64,000 bases of DNA from Myxococcales bacterium (GTDB lineage Bacteria > Myxococcota > Myxococcia > Myxococcales > Myxococcaceae). Position 1 is the first letter of the stretch. Every line of letters starts with the position of its first letter. The notes beneath the pieces were generated by a model, which was given only the letters and a program-made list of their open reading frames with translations, had not been told where the DNA came from and searched no databases. Made by a program: the position numbers and the translations under genes. Where the stretch lies: assembly GCA_020846875.1 (NCBI GenBank), contig JADLDB010000059.1, forward strand, positions 1 through 64,000, given 5' to 3'. Shown piece after piece: positions 43,555-52,950 of the stretch.

Positions 43555-44145
43555 ATGATCCTCTCCACGCTGCTGTCGCTGGCGATCGCCCAGAGCGAGG
43601 CCCGCCTCGAGGACGCCCTGGCCGCGGGGCGCGCGCTGCTGGGCCAGCCGTACCAGCTCGGCGGACGCCTGCGGAAGCCGGGGGAGGGCGCCGACTGCGA
43701 GGCCGTCGTCTTCGCGGTGGCCGAGAAGCTGACCGGCTGCGGGTGGAAGAGCTTCCCCGTGGATCCGACGAAGCTGCTGGCCACCCGCGCGCTGGGCGAT
43801 CGGGTGAAGGGGCTCGATCCGGTGGCCACGAAGGACCTCGATCTGTCCGCGCTCCGCCCCGGTGACGTGGTGCTGCTCGTCGCGGCCGCGCAGAACCCGA
43901 AGGAGGGCCCGATCGGCCGGCTCGGCGATCACGACGTCTGGGTGTGGCACACCGGCGTCTTCACCGGCGACGGCCGCTGGCTGGTGGGCGATCACTTCGC
44001 CGGCGAGGTGGTGGAGGTGCCGCTCTTGCCGTACCTCGAGGAGCACGCCGACTCGTACGAAGGCGTCTTCATCTTGAGGCCCGCGGGGCGCCGGCCGCCC
44101 GTCTGCCGCCGGCACCCACCGCTCACCCCTCCGGCGTCGAAGTAG
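43555..44145 (+). CDS. NlpC/P60-like exported protein
   Basis: 196 residues from ATG 43555 (MILSTLLSLAIAQSEARLED), chosen because a short signal starts there. Residues 18-60 (LLGQPYQLGGRLRKPGEGADC) place a Cys where NlpC/P60 peptidases have theirs, and DHDVWVWHTGVFTGDGRWLV supplies a candidate His. It could cleave peptidoglycan peptides; the spacing around the Cys (ADCEAVVFA) differs from the usual DCSGFV, so activity is uncertain. Confidence 0.65.
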   Translation: MILSTLLSLAIAQSEARLEDALAAGRALLGQPYQLGGRLRKPGEGADCEAVVFAVAEKLTGCGWKSFPVDPTKLLATRALGDRVKGLDPVATKDLDLSALRPGDVVLLVAAAQNPKEGPIGRLGDHDVWVWHTGVFTGDGRWLVGDHFAGEVVEVPLLPYLEEHADSYEGVFILRPAGRRPPVCRRHPPLTPPASK

Positions 44146-44202
44146 CGGGATTCATGGAGCCCTTCCGCCGCCGCCACGCCGGATCATGCAGTTCAAGGCG
44201 AC

Positions 44203-45201
44203 TTGAACTATATGAACTCTCCCATGGATCCCCAGGTGGCGTTCCGGCCGTTCCTCGCGCAGGTGGAAGCGTCGCTGCTGGAGCAGCTGGGCGGGCCTTC
44301 CCCGAAGGAGACGGACACGCTGATGCAGGCGGCGCGGCACCTGTGCCTGGGCGGCGGGAAGCGCGCGCGGCCCACGCTGGTGAAGATCTTCGGGGACACG
44401 CTGGGGGTGGACGCGGCGAAGCTGGTGGAGCCCGCGGTGGCGGCCGAGCTGATCCACGCCGCCTCGCTGTTGCACGACGACGTGGTGGACAACGGCATGT
44501 TCCGCCGCGGCAAGCCTACGGTGAACGCGCGGTGGGGCAACATCGTGGCGGTGATGTCCGGCGATCTGCTGCTGTCCGGCGCGCTGCTCACGCTGGCGGG
44601 CGTCGGTCCGCGGCTGACGGCGTCAGCGCTGGCCACGGTGCAGGAGATGACGCGGGCGGCGATCGCCGAGGTGCAGGCGCGCGGCAACCTCGAGCTGTCG
44701 CTGGGCGAGCTCAAGGCCATCGCCGAAGGGAAGACGGGCGCGCTCTTCGGCTGGTGCGGCAAGGCGGCGGCCACGGTGGCGGAAGACGAGGTGGCCGCGA
44801 GGTGCTTCGACGCCTTCGGCCGGCGCATCGGCATCGCCTTCCAGATGGCCGACGACATTCGCGACATCACCGGCACGGACGAAGGCAAGCCGCAGTACGC
44901 CGATCTCCAGTCGCGCACGCCCAACCTGCCGGTGGTGCTGGCCATGGCCCACGACGCGCGCCTCAAGCGGCGGATCGGCGAGGCCTGGAGCTGGGCGGCG
45001 CTCACGCCCGAGAAGGTGCGCGAGCTGGGCACCGGCGTGCTGGTGACGGGCGCGCTGGACGACGCGATTGTCCTGATGAACGAGGAGATCGACTCCGCGG
45101 TGGACGCGCTGGGGCCGTACGCGGAGCACGAGTCGGGCGCCAACCTGGTGATGTGGGCGCGCACCATCGCCCGGGGCATCGCGCTCAAGGGGGCGGCGTG
45201 A
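44203..45201 (+). CDS. Polyprenyl diphosphate synthase
   Basis: 332 residues from TTG 44203; ATG at 44212 or 44224 are alternatives. First Asp-rich motif HDDVVD (91-96), GKRARP before it, and second motif MADDIRD (215-221) define a trans-isoprenyl synthase. It condenses isopentenyl diphosphate to make a C15-C50 chain; the residues before the first motif (AASLL) are small, which fits a longer product such as a quinone tail, but this is not proof. GTGA overlap with the GbsR/MarR gene. Confidence 0.88.
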   Translation: MNYMNSPMDPQVAFRPFLAQVEASLLEQLGGPSPKETDTLMQAARHLCLGGGKRARPTLVKIFGDTLGVDAAKLVEPAVAAELIHAASLLHDDVVDNGMFRRGKPTVNARWGNIVAVMSGDLLLSGALLTLAGVGPRLTASALATVQEMTRAAIAEVQARGNLELSLGELKAIAEGKTGALFGWCGKAAATVAEDEVAARCFDAFGRRIGIAFQMADDIRDITGTDEGKPQYADLQSRTPNLPVVLAMAHDARLKRRIGEAWSWAALTPEKVRELGTGVLVTGALDDAIVLMNEEIDSAVDALGPYAEHESGANLVMWARTIARGIALKGAA

Positions 45202-45758
45202 AGGGCTACCTGTGGACGCGCGCGGTGGCGCCGGAGCAGGCCCCTGCGGGGGCCGACTGGGAGTCGATCGCCATCGACGCGGTGGGCAACACCATCGAGT
45301 TCTGGGGCTTCAAGCGCAACCAGGGCCGGGTGTGGGCGCTGCTCTACCTGCGCGACGTGGTGCTGACCGCGGCGGAGATCGAGAAGGAGCTCGAGCTCTC
45401 CAAGGGCGGGGTGTCGATGCTCCTGCGCGACCTCGAGCGCTGGGGCGTGGTGCTGCGGGTGCGCAGCCCCCACGACTCGTCGTGGCGCTACAAGGCCGAG
45501 ACGAACCTGATGAAGATGGCCCGCCGGGTGATCGAAGAGCGCGAGTTCTCCTTCATCGCCCGGGTGCGGGCCGATCTGGAGGAGGCGATCCGCCTGGCCG
45601 AGGCCAGCCCGAAGACGGCGAAGGCGAAGGTGGCGCGCCTCAAGAAGATGGAGCTGCTCGCCGAGGCCACCGAGAAGGCGCTGCGGCTGTTCCTCAAGAC
45701 GTCGCGGCTCGACGTGGGCACGCTGTTCGGCGTCTTCAGATCCGACGAAGAGGCGTAG
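45198..45758 (+). CDS. GbsR/MarR-family transcription regulator
   Basis: 186 residues from GTG 45198, overlapping the synthase stop. A winged helix (GRVWALLYLRDVVLTAAEIE, LELSKGGVSMLLRDLERWGV) and GbsR-like long helices (EATEKALRLFLKTSR) follow. It may control isoprenoid or envelope genes nearby; effector unknown. Confidence 0.82.
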   Translation: MKGYLWTRAVAPEQAPAGADWESIAIDAVGNTIEFWGFKRNQGRVWALLYLRDVVLTAAEIEKELELSKGGVSMLLRDLERWGVVLRVRSPHDSSWRYKAETNLMKMARRVIEEREFSFIARVRADLEEAIRLAEASPKTAKAKVARLKKMELLAEATEKALRLFLKTSRLDVGTLFGVFRSDEEA

Positions 45759-45769
45759 CACCCCGATCG

Positions 45770-46633
45770 CTACCGGGCGCGAGCGCGCCGGCGGGCGGCC
45801 AGCTCGTTGAGCTGCACCTGGACCACGCTGCGGGTCCGCGCGTCGAGGTCACGCACGGCCTGCAGCGACTCCTGCGCAGGCGGCGCGATCGGCTGGCCCA
45901 CCAGATACTCGAAGCGCGCGGGCAGCGGCCAGTGGGGAACAGGACCCAGCGCCAGGCCCCACGGCAGGGACAGGTGCAACGGCCACACCTCCGCGCGGGC
46001 CACGCGGTGCAGGCCCAGCCACCGGGCGATCCGCTTGCCCGAGCGCAGCACCAACAGCGTGTCGTGAGCGCCAGCGTGCGCCACCGGGACTACCGGCACC
46101 TGCGCGCGGATCGCCAGCCGCGCATAGCCGGTCCGCCCCGCGAAGTTGACCGAGTAGCGCTCGGACCACGGCCGCCACACGTCCACGTCTCCGCCGGGCA
46201 AGACGAGCAGATCGCGCCGGTGCTCCTTCAGGACGCGCTCGGCCCGCCCAGGCCCGGCCCGCAACACGCCTGCGCTCTCGAAGAGGCGGCCGGACATGGG
46301 CGTCGCGAAGAGCAGCTCGTGCCCGAGGATGTACAGCGGGCGGCTCGTGCCGAAGTGGCGGTACCACATCAGCGCCAGGCCCCACACGTCGGGGATCAGC
46401 GTGCCGCCAGAGTGGTTGGACACCAGCAGCGCCGGCGGGGGAGGGAGGTGCTCGAAGCCCTCCACCGTGGTGTCGAAGTAGCGCCCCTGCCCGAACAGGC
46501 GACCCACCGTGGCGTCCACCCGGTCGACCAGGTGGGGATCGAAGCGCGTGGGATCATCGCCATGAGTGAGGCCCAGGCTCCGGCGCAGGCCCTCGAAGAG
46601 GACACCCCGACGTTTCGGGGAGGCGGACGTCAC
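45770..46633 (-). CDS. Lysophospholipid/diacylglycerol acyltransferase-like protein
   Basis: 287 residues. LLVSNHSGGTLIPD holds the catalytic His; the family motif is HxxxxD, and here the Asp follows at a wider spacing, as in DGAT/MGAT-like members. LLVLPGGDVDVWRP and GYARLAIRAQVPVVPVAHAG are the second and third acyltransferase blocks. It transfers an acyl chain to a glycerolipid at the membrane. Convergent with the regulator gene, 11 bases apart. Confidence 0.8.
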   Translation of the reverse strand: MTSASPKRRGVLFEGLRRSLGLTHGDDPTRFDPHLVDRVDATVGRLFGQGRYFDTTVEGFEHLPPPPALLVSNHSGGTLIPDVWGLALMWYRHFGTSRPLYILGHELLFATPMSGRLFESAGVLRAGPGRAERVLKEHRRDLLVLPGGDVDVWRPWSERYSVNFAGRTGYARLAIRAQVPVVPVAHAGAHDTLLVLRSGKRIARWLGLHRVARAEVWPLHLSLPWGLALGPVPHWPLPARFEYLVGQPIAPPAQESLQAVRDLDARTRSVVQVQLNELAARRRARAR

Positions 46634-46653
46634 GTGGACCCCCTTTCCGCCCG

Positions 46654-47559
46654 GTGGCAGGCTCTCGATCGATCACCGTGTCGGGCGTGGCTGAACATAT
46701 TGCGAGGACGTCGCTGAAGCTCCTCGGAGGGTACACGAGCCGTCATGTGTCCACCTCCATGGGCCGCGTGCACGTCCTGGAGACGAAGGGCGTCGGCCAG
46801 GGGCCTCCGCTGGTGATGTTGCACGGCCTGTCCTCGGCGGGGGTGCACTTCTTCCCGATGCTCAGGCCGATCACCCGGGGCTTCTCGCGGGTGATCCTGC
46901 CGGATCTGCCGGGCCACGGCTTCTCGGATCCTCCCCGGGTGCTGGAGCTGGAGGGCTTCCACGACGCGACCCTGGAGGCCCTGGATCGGATCGTCGGTGA
47001 GCCGGCGGTCGTCTTCGGCAACAGCCTCGGCGGGTTCGCGGCGATCCGCTACGCACGGGAGCGGCCGTACCGGGTCAAGGGCCTCTTCCTCGCCTCCCCG
47101 GCGGGCGCGGCGATGACGGAAGACGAGCTGGAGACGCTGCGCAGCCTGTTCCGCATGAAGCACCACGCAGACGCGGTGGCCTTCGTCGATCGGCTCCTCG
47201 CGCGCCCCTCCTGGATTCGCCACCCCATCGCCTGGGGCTTGCGCCGGCAGCTTCGCCGGCCGGAGGTGAGCGCGATCCTGCGCATCGCCGCCACAGAGCA
47301 CCTCCTGACGCCCGAGGATCTCGCCAGGCTGGACATGCCCACGCTGCTCTACTGGGGGAAAGACGAGCGGATCCTCCCGCTGCGCAGCCTCGAGTTCTTC
47401 AAGCGCCACCTCCCGGCCCACGCGAAGGTGGAGGAGCCGGAAGGCCTGGGCCACGCGCCTTTCCTCGACGCGCCGCTCACCCTCGCCGAGCGCCTGGTGC
47501 GCTTCGGGCAGGAGGTGGTCGCGGGTGCGCGGTCGATGAAGTCGCCCTCGCCAGCCTGA
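46654..47559 (+). CDS. Alpha/beta hydrolase
   Basis: 301 residues from GTG 46654 (an in-frame GTG lies further in, at VSGVAEH). Oxyanion motif LHGLSSAG, nucleophile elbow GNSLGG, Asp in WGKDERILP and His in GLGHAPFLD complete the triad. LPDLPGHGFSDPP is typical of the esterase/epoxide hydrolase/haloalkane family. Substrate unknown. Divergent from the acyltransferase gene, so both may act in lipid turnover. Confidence 0.87.
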   Translation: MAGSRSITVSGVAEHIARTSLKLLGGYTSRHVSTSMGRVHVLETKGVGQGPPLVMLHGLSSAGVHFFPMLRPITRGFSRVILPDLPGHGFSDPPRVLELEGFHDATLEALDRIVGEPAVVFGNSLGGFAAIRYARERPYRVKGLFLASPAGAAMTEDELETLRSLFRMKHHADAVAFVDRLLARPSWIRHPIAWGLRRQLRRPEVSAILRIAATEHLLTPEDLARLDMPTLLYWGKDERILPLRSLEFFKRHLPAHAKVEEPEGLGHAPFLDAPLTLAERLVRFGQEVVAGARSMKSPSPA

Positions 47560-47585
47560 GCGCGCTCTGGAAGAGTCTCGCGCTG

Positions 47586-50500
47586 ATGACCTTCACGAGC
47601 CGGTGGGCCTCGCTGGTGGTGGTGGGGCTGGTGGGCCCCGCGTCCGCGGCCCCGCCTGACTTCGACGCGCTGGCCCGAAGCTCGACGCGCCTCTCGCTGC
47701 CGCGGCCGTCTCCGCTCGGCCGGCTGCTCCTCGACCGCGCGCGCGTGTCCAGCGTCGACGAGACGAGAGGGGTTCCGACCTTCATGTGGGTGGCGCGCGA
47801 TCCCCACGCGGTGGATTTGCGGGCCGCGGGTCTCACCCCCGAGGAGGCCGCCCGGCGCGCGCTCTTCACCTGGGCCGAGCTCTACCGGGTGAAGGGGAGC
47901 GAGCTGGCCGAGGCCTCCCTGGTGCGCCTGCACGATCGCGGCGAGGGCGCGGTGATCGCCGGCTTCGAGCGGCGGGTGGGCGGCGTGCCGGTGTTCCGCG
48001 ATCGGTTGAATGTGATCCTCGATCGCCGCCTGCAGGTGATCGCCTTGTCGGGAGCCCTGTCGCCGATGGCGCCCGGCGCGGGCCGTTGGCGCCTCTCGCC
48101 GCACACCGCGGTCGAGGTGGCGCTCGTGGAGCTCTCGCCCGGCACCTCCGCCAGCCTGCGATCGCTCGGTCGTGACGAGAGCGGCGCGGAGCTCCTCGGC
48201 GGCGAGGCGTTGCTCCGGCCGGCGCGTGTGCGGAAGGTCTTCTACGGGACGGACAGGGAGCTCGTACCCGCGTTCCACGTCGAGCTGGAGGTGGGGCAGG
48301 GCACCGGCTCGGACTTCTTCGCGTACGTGATCTCCGCGCACGACGGGGCGCTGCTGTACCGGCAGAACCTCACCGCCGCCGACTCCTTCTCGTACCGGGT
48401 GTGGGCCGATCCGACGAGCGCCTTCCCGGCCGATGGGCCGCAGGGCCTCGCCGGCTCGCCTCACCCCACGGCCACCCCCAGCGGCTTCAACCCGGCCTAT
48501 GTCGCGCCCAGCCTGGTCACGCTGCAGAACGGACCCTTGAGCACGATGGATCCGTGGCTGCCGGCGGGGGCCACCGAGACCACCGGCAACAACGTGGAGG
48601 CCTACGCCGATCTCGCCGCGCCCGACGGGTTCGGCACCGGAGATCTGCGCGCCTCCGCCACCGCCGCCGGCGTCTTCGACCGCGTCTTTGATCCCACCCT
48701 CGAGCCCAACGCCAGCACCGCGCAGCAGCAGGCGGCGATCACCCAGCTCTTCTACACGGTGAACTTCCTGCACGACTGGTTCTACGACTCGGGCTTCGAC
48801 GAGGCGGCGGGGAACGGCCAGGCGGACAACCTGGGCCGGGGCGGGTTGGCCTCCGACAGCCTGAAGGCCGAGGCGCAGGACGTGGGCGGCTTCAACAACG
48901 CCAACATGAGCACCCCGTCGGACGGCTCGCGGCCGCGCATGCAGATGTACCTGTGGAGGCCCGCGGCGTCGGCCACGGTGAACGCCACGCCCCCGGGCGC
49001 CACCTGGAACGCAGGGGTGGCGGCGTTCGGTCCCACCAGCTTCAGCCTCACGGGCACCGCGGTGCTGGCCGCGCCCGCCAACGGCTGTACCACCCTCACC
49101 AACGCCGCCGCGGTGGCCGGCAACGTGGCGGTGCTCGATCGCGGCACCTGCTCCTTCGCGATCAAGGTGGCCGCGGCGCAGGCGGCGGGCGCGATCGGCG
49201 CGCTGATCGTCAACAACACGGCTGGCAGCGCGCCGGCGATGGCCGGGACGGATCCATCCATCACCATCCCGTCGCTCTCCCTGAGCCAGGCGGACGGGAA
49301 CGCGCTCAAGGCGGAGTTGGCCAACGGTCCGGTGGCTGTCAGCCTGGCCCGGCCCTTCGTCCCCATGCGCGACGGCACCATCGACAACACCATCGTGGCC
49401 CACGAGTGGGGGCACTACCTGTCCAACCGGCTGGTGGCCGACTCCTCGGGCCTCACCAACCAGCAGGGCCGCGGGATGGGCGAGGGGTGGGGTGACTTCA
49501 TCGCGCTGCTCTTGATGGTGCGGGAAGACGACGCGCAGCAGGCGGCCAACGCCAACTTTCAGGGCACGTACGCGGTGTCCGGGTACTCGATGAGCGGCCC
49601 GGCGTTTCCGGACGCGTACTACTTCGGCATCCGCCGCTACCCGTACTCGGTGGACTTCACGAAGAACGCGCTCACCTTCCGGCACATCGCCGACGGGCAG
49701 GCGCTCCCCACCGGCCTGCCGCTCAGCCCCGGGCCGTCCGCCAACTCCGAGGTGCACAACACCGGCGAGGTGTGGGCGTCCACGTTGTGGGAGTGCTACG
49801 TCAGCCTGCTGCGCGCCTCCCCGCGGCTCACCTTCACCCAGGCGAGGGATCGCATGCGCCGGTACCTGGTGGAGGGGCTCAAGGCCACGCCGCCCGCGCC
49901 CACCTTCGTGGAGGCCCGGGACGCGCTGCTCGCCGCCGCCGCCGCGCGGGACGCCGCCGACTTCCTCCTCTTCGCCCAGGCCTTCGCCCGCCGCGGCCTG
50001 GGCATGCTGGCCGTGGCCCCGCCGCGCACCTCCGCCACCAACACGCCGGTGGTGGAGGACTTCAACCTGGGCAACGAGCTCGTCTTCCTCCGCGCCACCC
50101 TCGACGACGAGGTCTTCTACTGCGATCGCGACGGCACCCTGGACTCCGGCGAGCGCGGGAGGCTGCGGGTGACGCTCAAGAACACCGGCCTGGGGGCCTT
50201 GAGCGCCACCACCGGGACGATCTCCACCAGCACGCCGGGCGTGACGATCACCGGGGGCGCGCTGTCCTTCCCCTCCAGCCAGCCGTTCGGCACCGTCACC
50301 GCCGAGGCGACGGTGGCCCTCGCGGGCGCCGCCGCCGTCACGCCGATCACCTTCCAACTGACCTTCGACGATCCGCAGCTCACCAACGCCGGCCCGCGGA
50401 CGGCCACCCTGGTGCTGCGCGCGAACGCGGACGAGGTGGCCTCGTCTTCCGCCGCGGACGACGCCGAGACCAGCCTGGTCGCCTGGACCAGCGCCCACGA

Positions 50501-52259
50501 CGCCGCGCTCGCCGGTGGCTTCGACTGGAGGCGCTTCGAGGAGTCCGCCGTGAGCCACCTCTACCTGGGGACCGACCCGGGGCGGACCGCGGACACGTAC
50601 TTCACCTCGCCGCCGCTGCAGGTGGGCACGGGGACCTTCGGCTTCACCTTCAACCACCGCTGGGCCTTCGAGTCCTCGGGGACGACGAACTATGACGGCG
50701 CGGTGCTGGAGCTCAGCGCCAACGGCGGCCAGAGCTGGACGGACCTCGGCGCGTCGGTCACGCCCGGCTACAACGGCACGCTCACCACGGTGGGGCCGTC
50801 CACCAACCCGCTCGCGGGGAGGCCGGCCTTCGTGGCGAGGAGCGCGAGCTACCCGGCGATGATCCCGGCGGCGGTCTCGCTGGGCACGGCGTACGCGGGG
50901 CAGACGGTGCAGGTGCGCTTCCGGATCGGCTCCGACTACAACGCGGCGGACGTGGGCTGGGAGGTGGACGACCTGGCCTTCACCGGCCTCACCAACACGC
51001 CGTTCCCCTCTCTGGTGGCGGACCGCGGCCAGTGCCTCAACCGCCCGCCGGTGGCCGACGCCGGGCCCGACTTCGCCGCCGACGAGCGGGGGCCGGTGAC
51101 GCTGGACTCCTCGCGCTCCAGCGACGTGGACTTGAACGCCCTCACCGCGCGGTGGACGCAGGTGTCCGGCCCGGCGGTGACCCTCTCGGGCAACACCTTC
51201 ACCGCGCCGGAGGTGGCCGTCGACACGCCGCTCACCTTCTCGCTGGTGGTGAACGACGGCACGGTGGACTCCGCCCCGGACGAGGTGACGGTGACGATCC
51301 GCCAGGTGAACCGCGCGCCGGTGGCCGACGCGGGAGTTCCCCAGGCGGTCGACGAGCGGTCCCTGGTGACGCTCGAGGGCAGCGCGGTGGATCCCGACGC
51401 GGACGCGCTGGCCCTGCGCTGGCGGCAGGTGTCCGGCCCGATGGCGGTGCTGTCCTCCCTCTCCGCGGCCAGGCCCTCCTTCACCGCCCCGGAGGTGCTG
51501 GCGGACGGCGCCCTCGAGTTCGAGCTCATCGCCAACGACGGACAAGTCGACGGCGCGCCCTCGCGCGTGACGATCTCGGTGCGGCAGGTGAACCAACCTC
51601 CGTCGGTGACGGCGATCGGGCCCGGCATGGCCGCGGAGCGCCAGCCGGTGACGCTCACCGCCGTGGGCGTCGATCGCGACGGCGACCGCCTCACCTACGC
51701 CTGGACGCAGGTGGCCGGGCCTCCGGTCGCGCTCTCCGACGCCAGCGCCGCATCCCCCGGCCTCACCGCGCCCGCGGTGGACGCGGATACGATCCTCACC
51801 TTCCAGGTGCTCGCCTCCGACGGCCAGGCGGACAGCGCCCCGGCGTCGCTCTCGCTGACGGTGCTCGACGACAACCTGCCGCCCGTCGCGGATCCCGGTC
51901 CGCCCCAACAGGTCGCCGCCAACGCGCACGTCCAGCTCGACGGCTCGAAGAGCAGCGATCCAGAAGGCACCGCGCTGCGCTTCTCGTGGGCTCAGGTGGA
52001 GGGACAGCACGTCGAGCTCGCCGGCGCCTCCACCGCCGCACCGTCCTTCACCGCGCCGGCCGTCGCGAGCGACGTGGTGCTTTCCTTCCGCCTCACCGTG
52101 CGCGACGCGCCGGGGCTCACGTCCTCCGGCACGGTGAAGGTGACGGTGATGGGCACGAAGGCCCAGGGCTGCGGGTGCACCAGCGGGGCAGGCACGGGCG
52201 TGGGCCCGTGGGCGGCGCTGCTCCTCGCGCTCGGTCTGCTGCGCCGACGGGTGGCGTGA
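47586..52259 (+). CDS. Secreted M36 (fungalysin) metalloprotease with PA domain, Ig-like repeats and MYXO-CTERM-like anchor
   Basis: 1557 residues. Signal peptide (MTFTSRWASLVVVGLVGPAS), a propeptide with an FTP-like part (about 80-250), then the M36 domain. The zinc site is HEWGH (606-610) with Glu633 in GMGEGWGDF. A PA domain (about 490-595, VLDRGTCSFAIKVAAAQAAG) is inserted just before it. From about residue 1155 four Ig/PKD-like repeats begin RPPVADAGPD, RAPVADAG and PPVADPGP. The C-terminus has GCGCTSG, a hydrophobic helix and LLRRRVA, the myxobacterial sorting tag. It digests proteins at the cell surface or after release. Confidence 0.92.
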   Translation: MTFTSRWASLVVVGLVGPASAAPPDFDALARSSTRLSLPRPSPLGRLLLDRARVSSVDETRGVPTFMWVARDPHAVDLRAAGLTPEEAARRALFTWAELYRVKGSELAEASLVRLHDRGEGAVIAGFERRVGGVPVFRDRLNVILDRRLQVIALSGALSPMAPGAGRWRLSPHTAVEVALVELSPGTSASLRSLGRDESGAELLGGEALLRPARVRKVFYGTDRELVPAFHVELEVGQGTGSDFFAYVISAHDGALLYRQNLTAADSFSYRVWADPTSAFPADGPQGLAGSPHPTATPSGFNPAYVAPSLVTLQNGPLSTMDPWLPAGATETTGNNVEAYADLAAPDGFGTGDLRASATAAGVFDRVFDPTLEPNASTAQQQAAITQLFYTVNFLHDWFYDSGFDEAAGNGQADNLGRGGLASDSLKAEAQDVGGFNNANMSTPSDGSRPRMQMYLWRPAASATVNATPPGATWNAGVAAFGPTSFSLTGTAVLAAPANGCTTLTNAAAVAGNVAVLDRGTCSFAIKVAAAQAAGAIGALIVNNTAGSAPAMAGTDPSITIPSLSLSQADGNALKAELANGPVAVSLARPFVPMRDGTIDNTIVAHEWGHYLSNRLVADSSGLTNQQGRGMGEGWGDFIALLLMVREDDAQQAANANFQGTYAVSGYSMSGPAFPDAYYFGIRRYPYSVDFTKNALTFRHIADGQALPTGLPLSPGPSANSEVHNTGEVWASTLWECYVSLLRASPRLTFTQARDRMRRYLVEGLKATPPAPTFVEARDALLAAAAARDAADFLLFAQAFARRGLGMLAVAPPRTSATNTPVVEDFNLGNELVFLRATLDDEVFYCDRDGTLDSGERGRLRVTLKNTGLGALSATTGTISTSTPGVTITGGALSFPSSQPFGTVTAEATVALAGAAAVTPITFQLTFDDPQLTNAGPRTATLVLRANADEVASSSAADDAETSLVAWTSAHDAALAGGFDWRRFEESAVSHLYLGTDPGRTADTYFTSPPLQVGTGTFGFTFNHRWAFESSGTTNYDGAVLELSANGGQSWTDLGASVTPGYNGTLTTVGPSTNPLAGRPAFVARSASYPAMIPAAVSLGTAYAGQTVQVRFRIGSDYNAADVGWEVDDLAFTGLTNTPFPSLVADRGQCLNRPPVADAGPDFAADERGPVTLDSSRSSDVDLNALTARWTQVSGPAVTLSGNTFTAPEVAVDTPLTFSLVVNDGTVDSAPDEVTVTIRQVNRAPVADAGVPQAVDERSLVTLEGSAVDPDADALALRWRQVSGPMAVLSSLSAARPSFTAPEVLADGALEFELIANDGQVDGAPSRVTISVRQVNQPPSVTAIGPGMAAERQPVTLTAVGVDRDGDRLTYAWTQVAGPPVALSDASAASPGLTAPAVDADTILTFQVLASDGQADSAPASLSLTVLDDNLPPVADPGPPQQVAANAHVQLDGSKSSDPEGTALRFSWAQVEGQHVELAGASTAAPSFTAPAVASDVVLSFRLTVRDAPGLTSSGTVKVTVMGTKAQGCGCTSGAGTGVGPWAALLLALGLLRRRVA

Positions 52260-52416
52260 GGTCGCTCCCGCGGCAGCGCTCGCCGAGCTGTCTGGTTGTC
52301 GCTGTGGTGGCCTCTTCCGGCCGCCGTGGATTTCGCCGCGGCTCGATCGGGAGCGACGCCCCGGACTCCTGCGTCCCGGCCGAGTTTGCGGCTCCCCACG
52401 GGCGACGAGGGCTGCT

Positions 52417-52950
52417 ATGCGGCCGCTCATGGACTCACACCACGATCAGGTCATGAGGGCGCGCGCCGCGGCGGGGCAGGGCACGAAGCGCTACTTCGCG
52501 TACTCCACCGTCCTCGACCGCGCGGCCTTCGAGGAGTGGCGGGGCCAGCACCAGTACGACTTCTTTGAGCTGCCGCAAGGCGCGCTGGCCGAGGCGCAAG
52601 ACTTGTCGCTGGTCTACGACTTCCCGTCGCGCTGGTGGGGTGGCCGCGTCGCGGGCCTCGAGGACTCGCCCGGCGCCACCGTCTGGGGCCGGCTCTTCGA
52701 GATCGCGGAGAAGGACTGGCCCATCGTTCAGCACAAGGAAGGCGCCATCACCGGGATGTGCGTCGAGCGCCCGGTGCGCGTCCGCGTGGACGGGCAGGTG
52801 ATCGACGCGATCGCCTTCACCACCAACCCCACGCGCGCCAGCGCCGACGGGCCGGTCAGCCCCCGCTTCCTGGAGGCCTTGTCCCGCGGCGCCCAGGCGG
52901 CCGGGCTGCCCGAGGCCTGGGTGAAGTCGCTCGCCGCCGGCGCGAGGTGA
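52417..52950 (+). CDS. Gamma-glutamylcyclotransferase-like (AIG2/GGCT) protein
   Basis: 177 residues; GAGGG five bases before ATG supports the start. KRYFAYSTVLDRAAFEEW, VWGRLFEIAEKDWPIVQHKE and GAITGM follow the GGCT fold, with the conserved YxGSx loop as YFAYSTV and the Glu in HKEG. It may cleave gamma-glutamyl groups. Its stop touches the stop of glgB on the other strand. Confidence 0.75.
   Translation: MRPLMDSHHDQVMRARAAAGQGTKRYFAYSTVLDRAAFEEWRGQHQYDFFELPQGALAEAQDLSLVYDFPSRWWGGRVAGLEDSPGATVWGRLFEIAEKDWPIVQHKEGAITGMCVERPVRVRVDGQVIDAIAFTTNPTRASADGPVSPRFLEALSRGAQAAGLPEAWVKSLAAGAR

Noticed and set aside
39253-44115. 1620-residue minus-strand open frame
   Set aside because: Antisense to the Cys-rich/FG-GAP lipoprotein and NlpC-like genes; no motif and low-complexity composition.
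47349-52430. 1693-residue minus-strand open frame
   Set aside because: Antisense to the M36 protease gene, whose HEWGH site and signal peptide are convincing.
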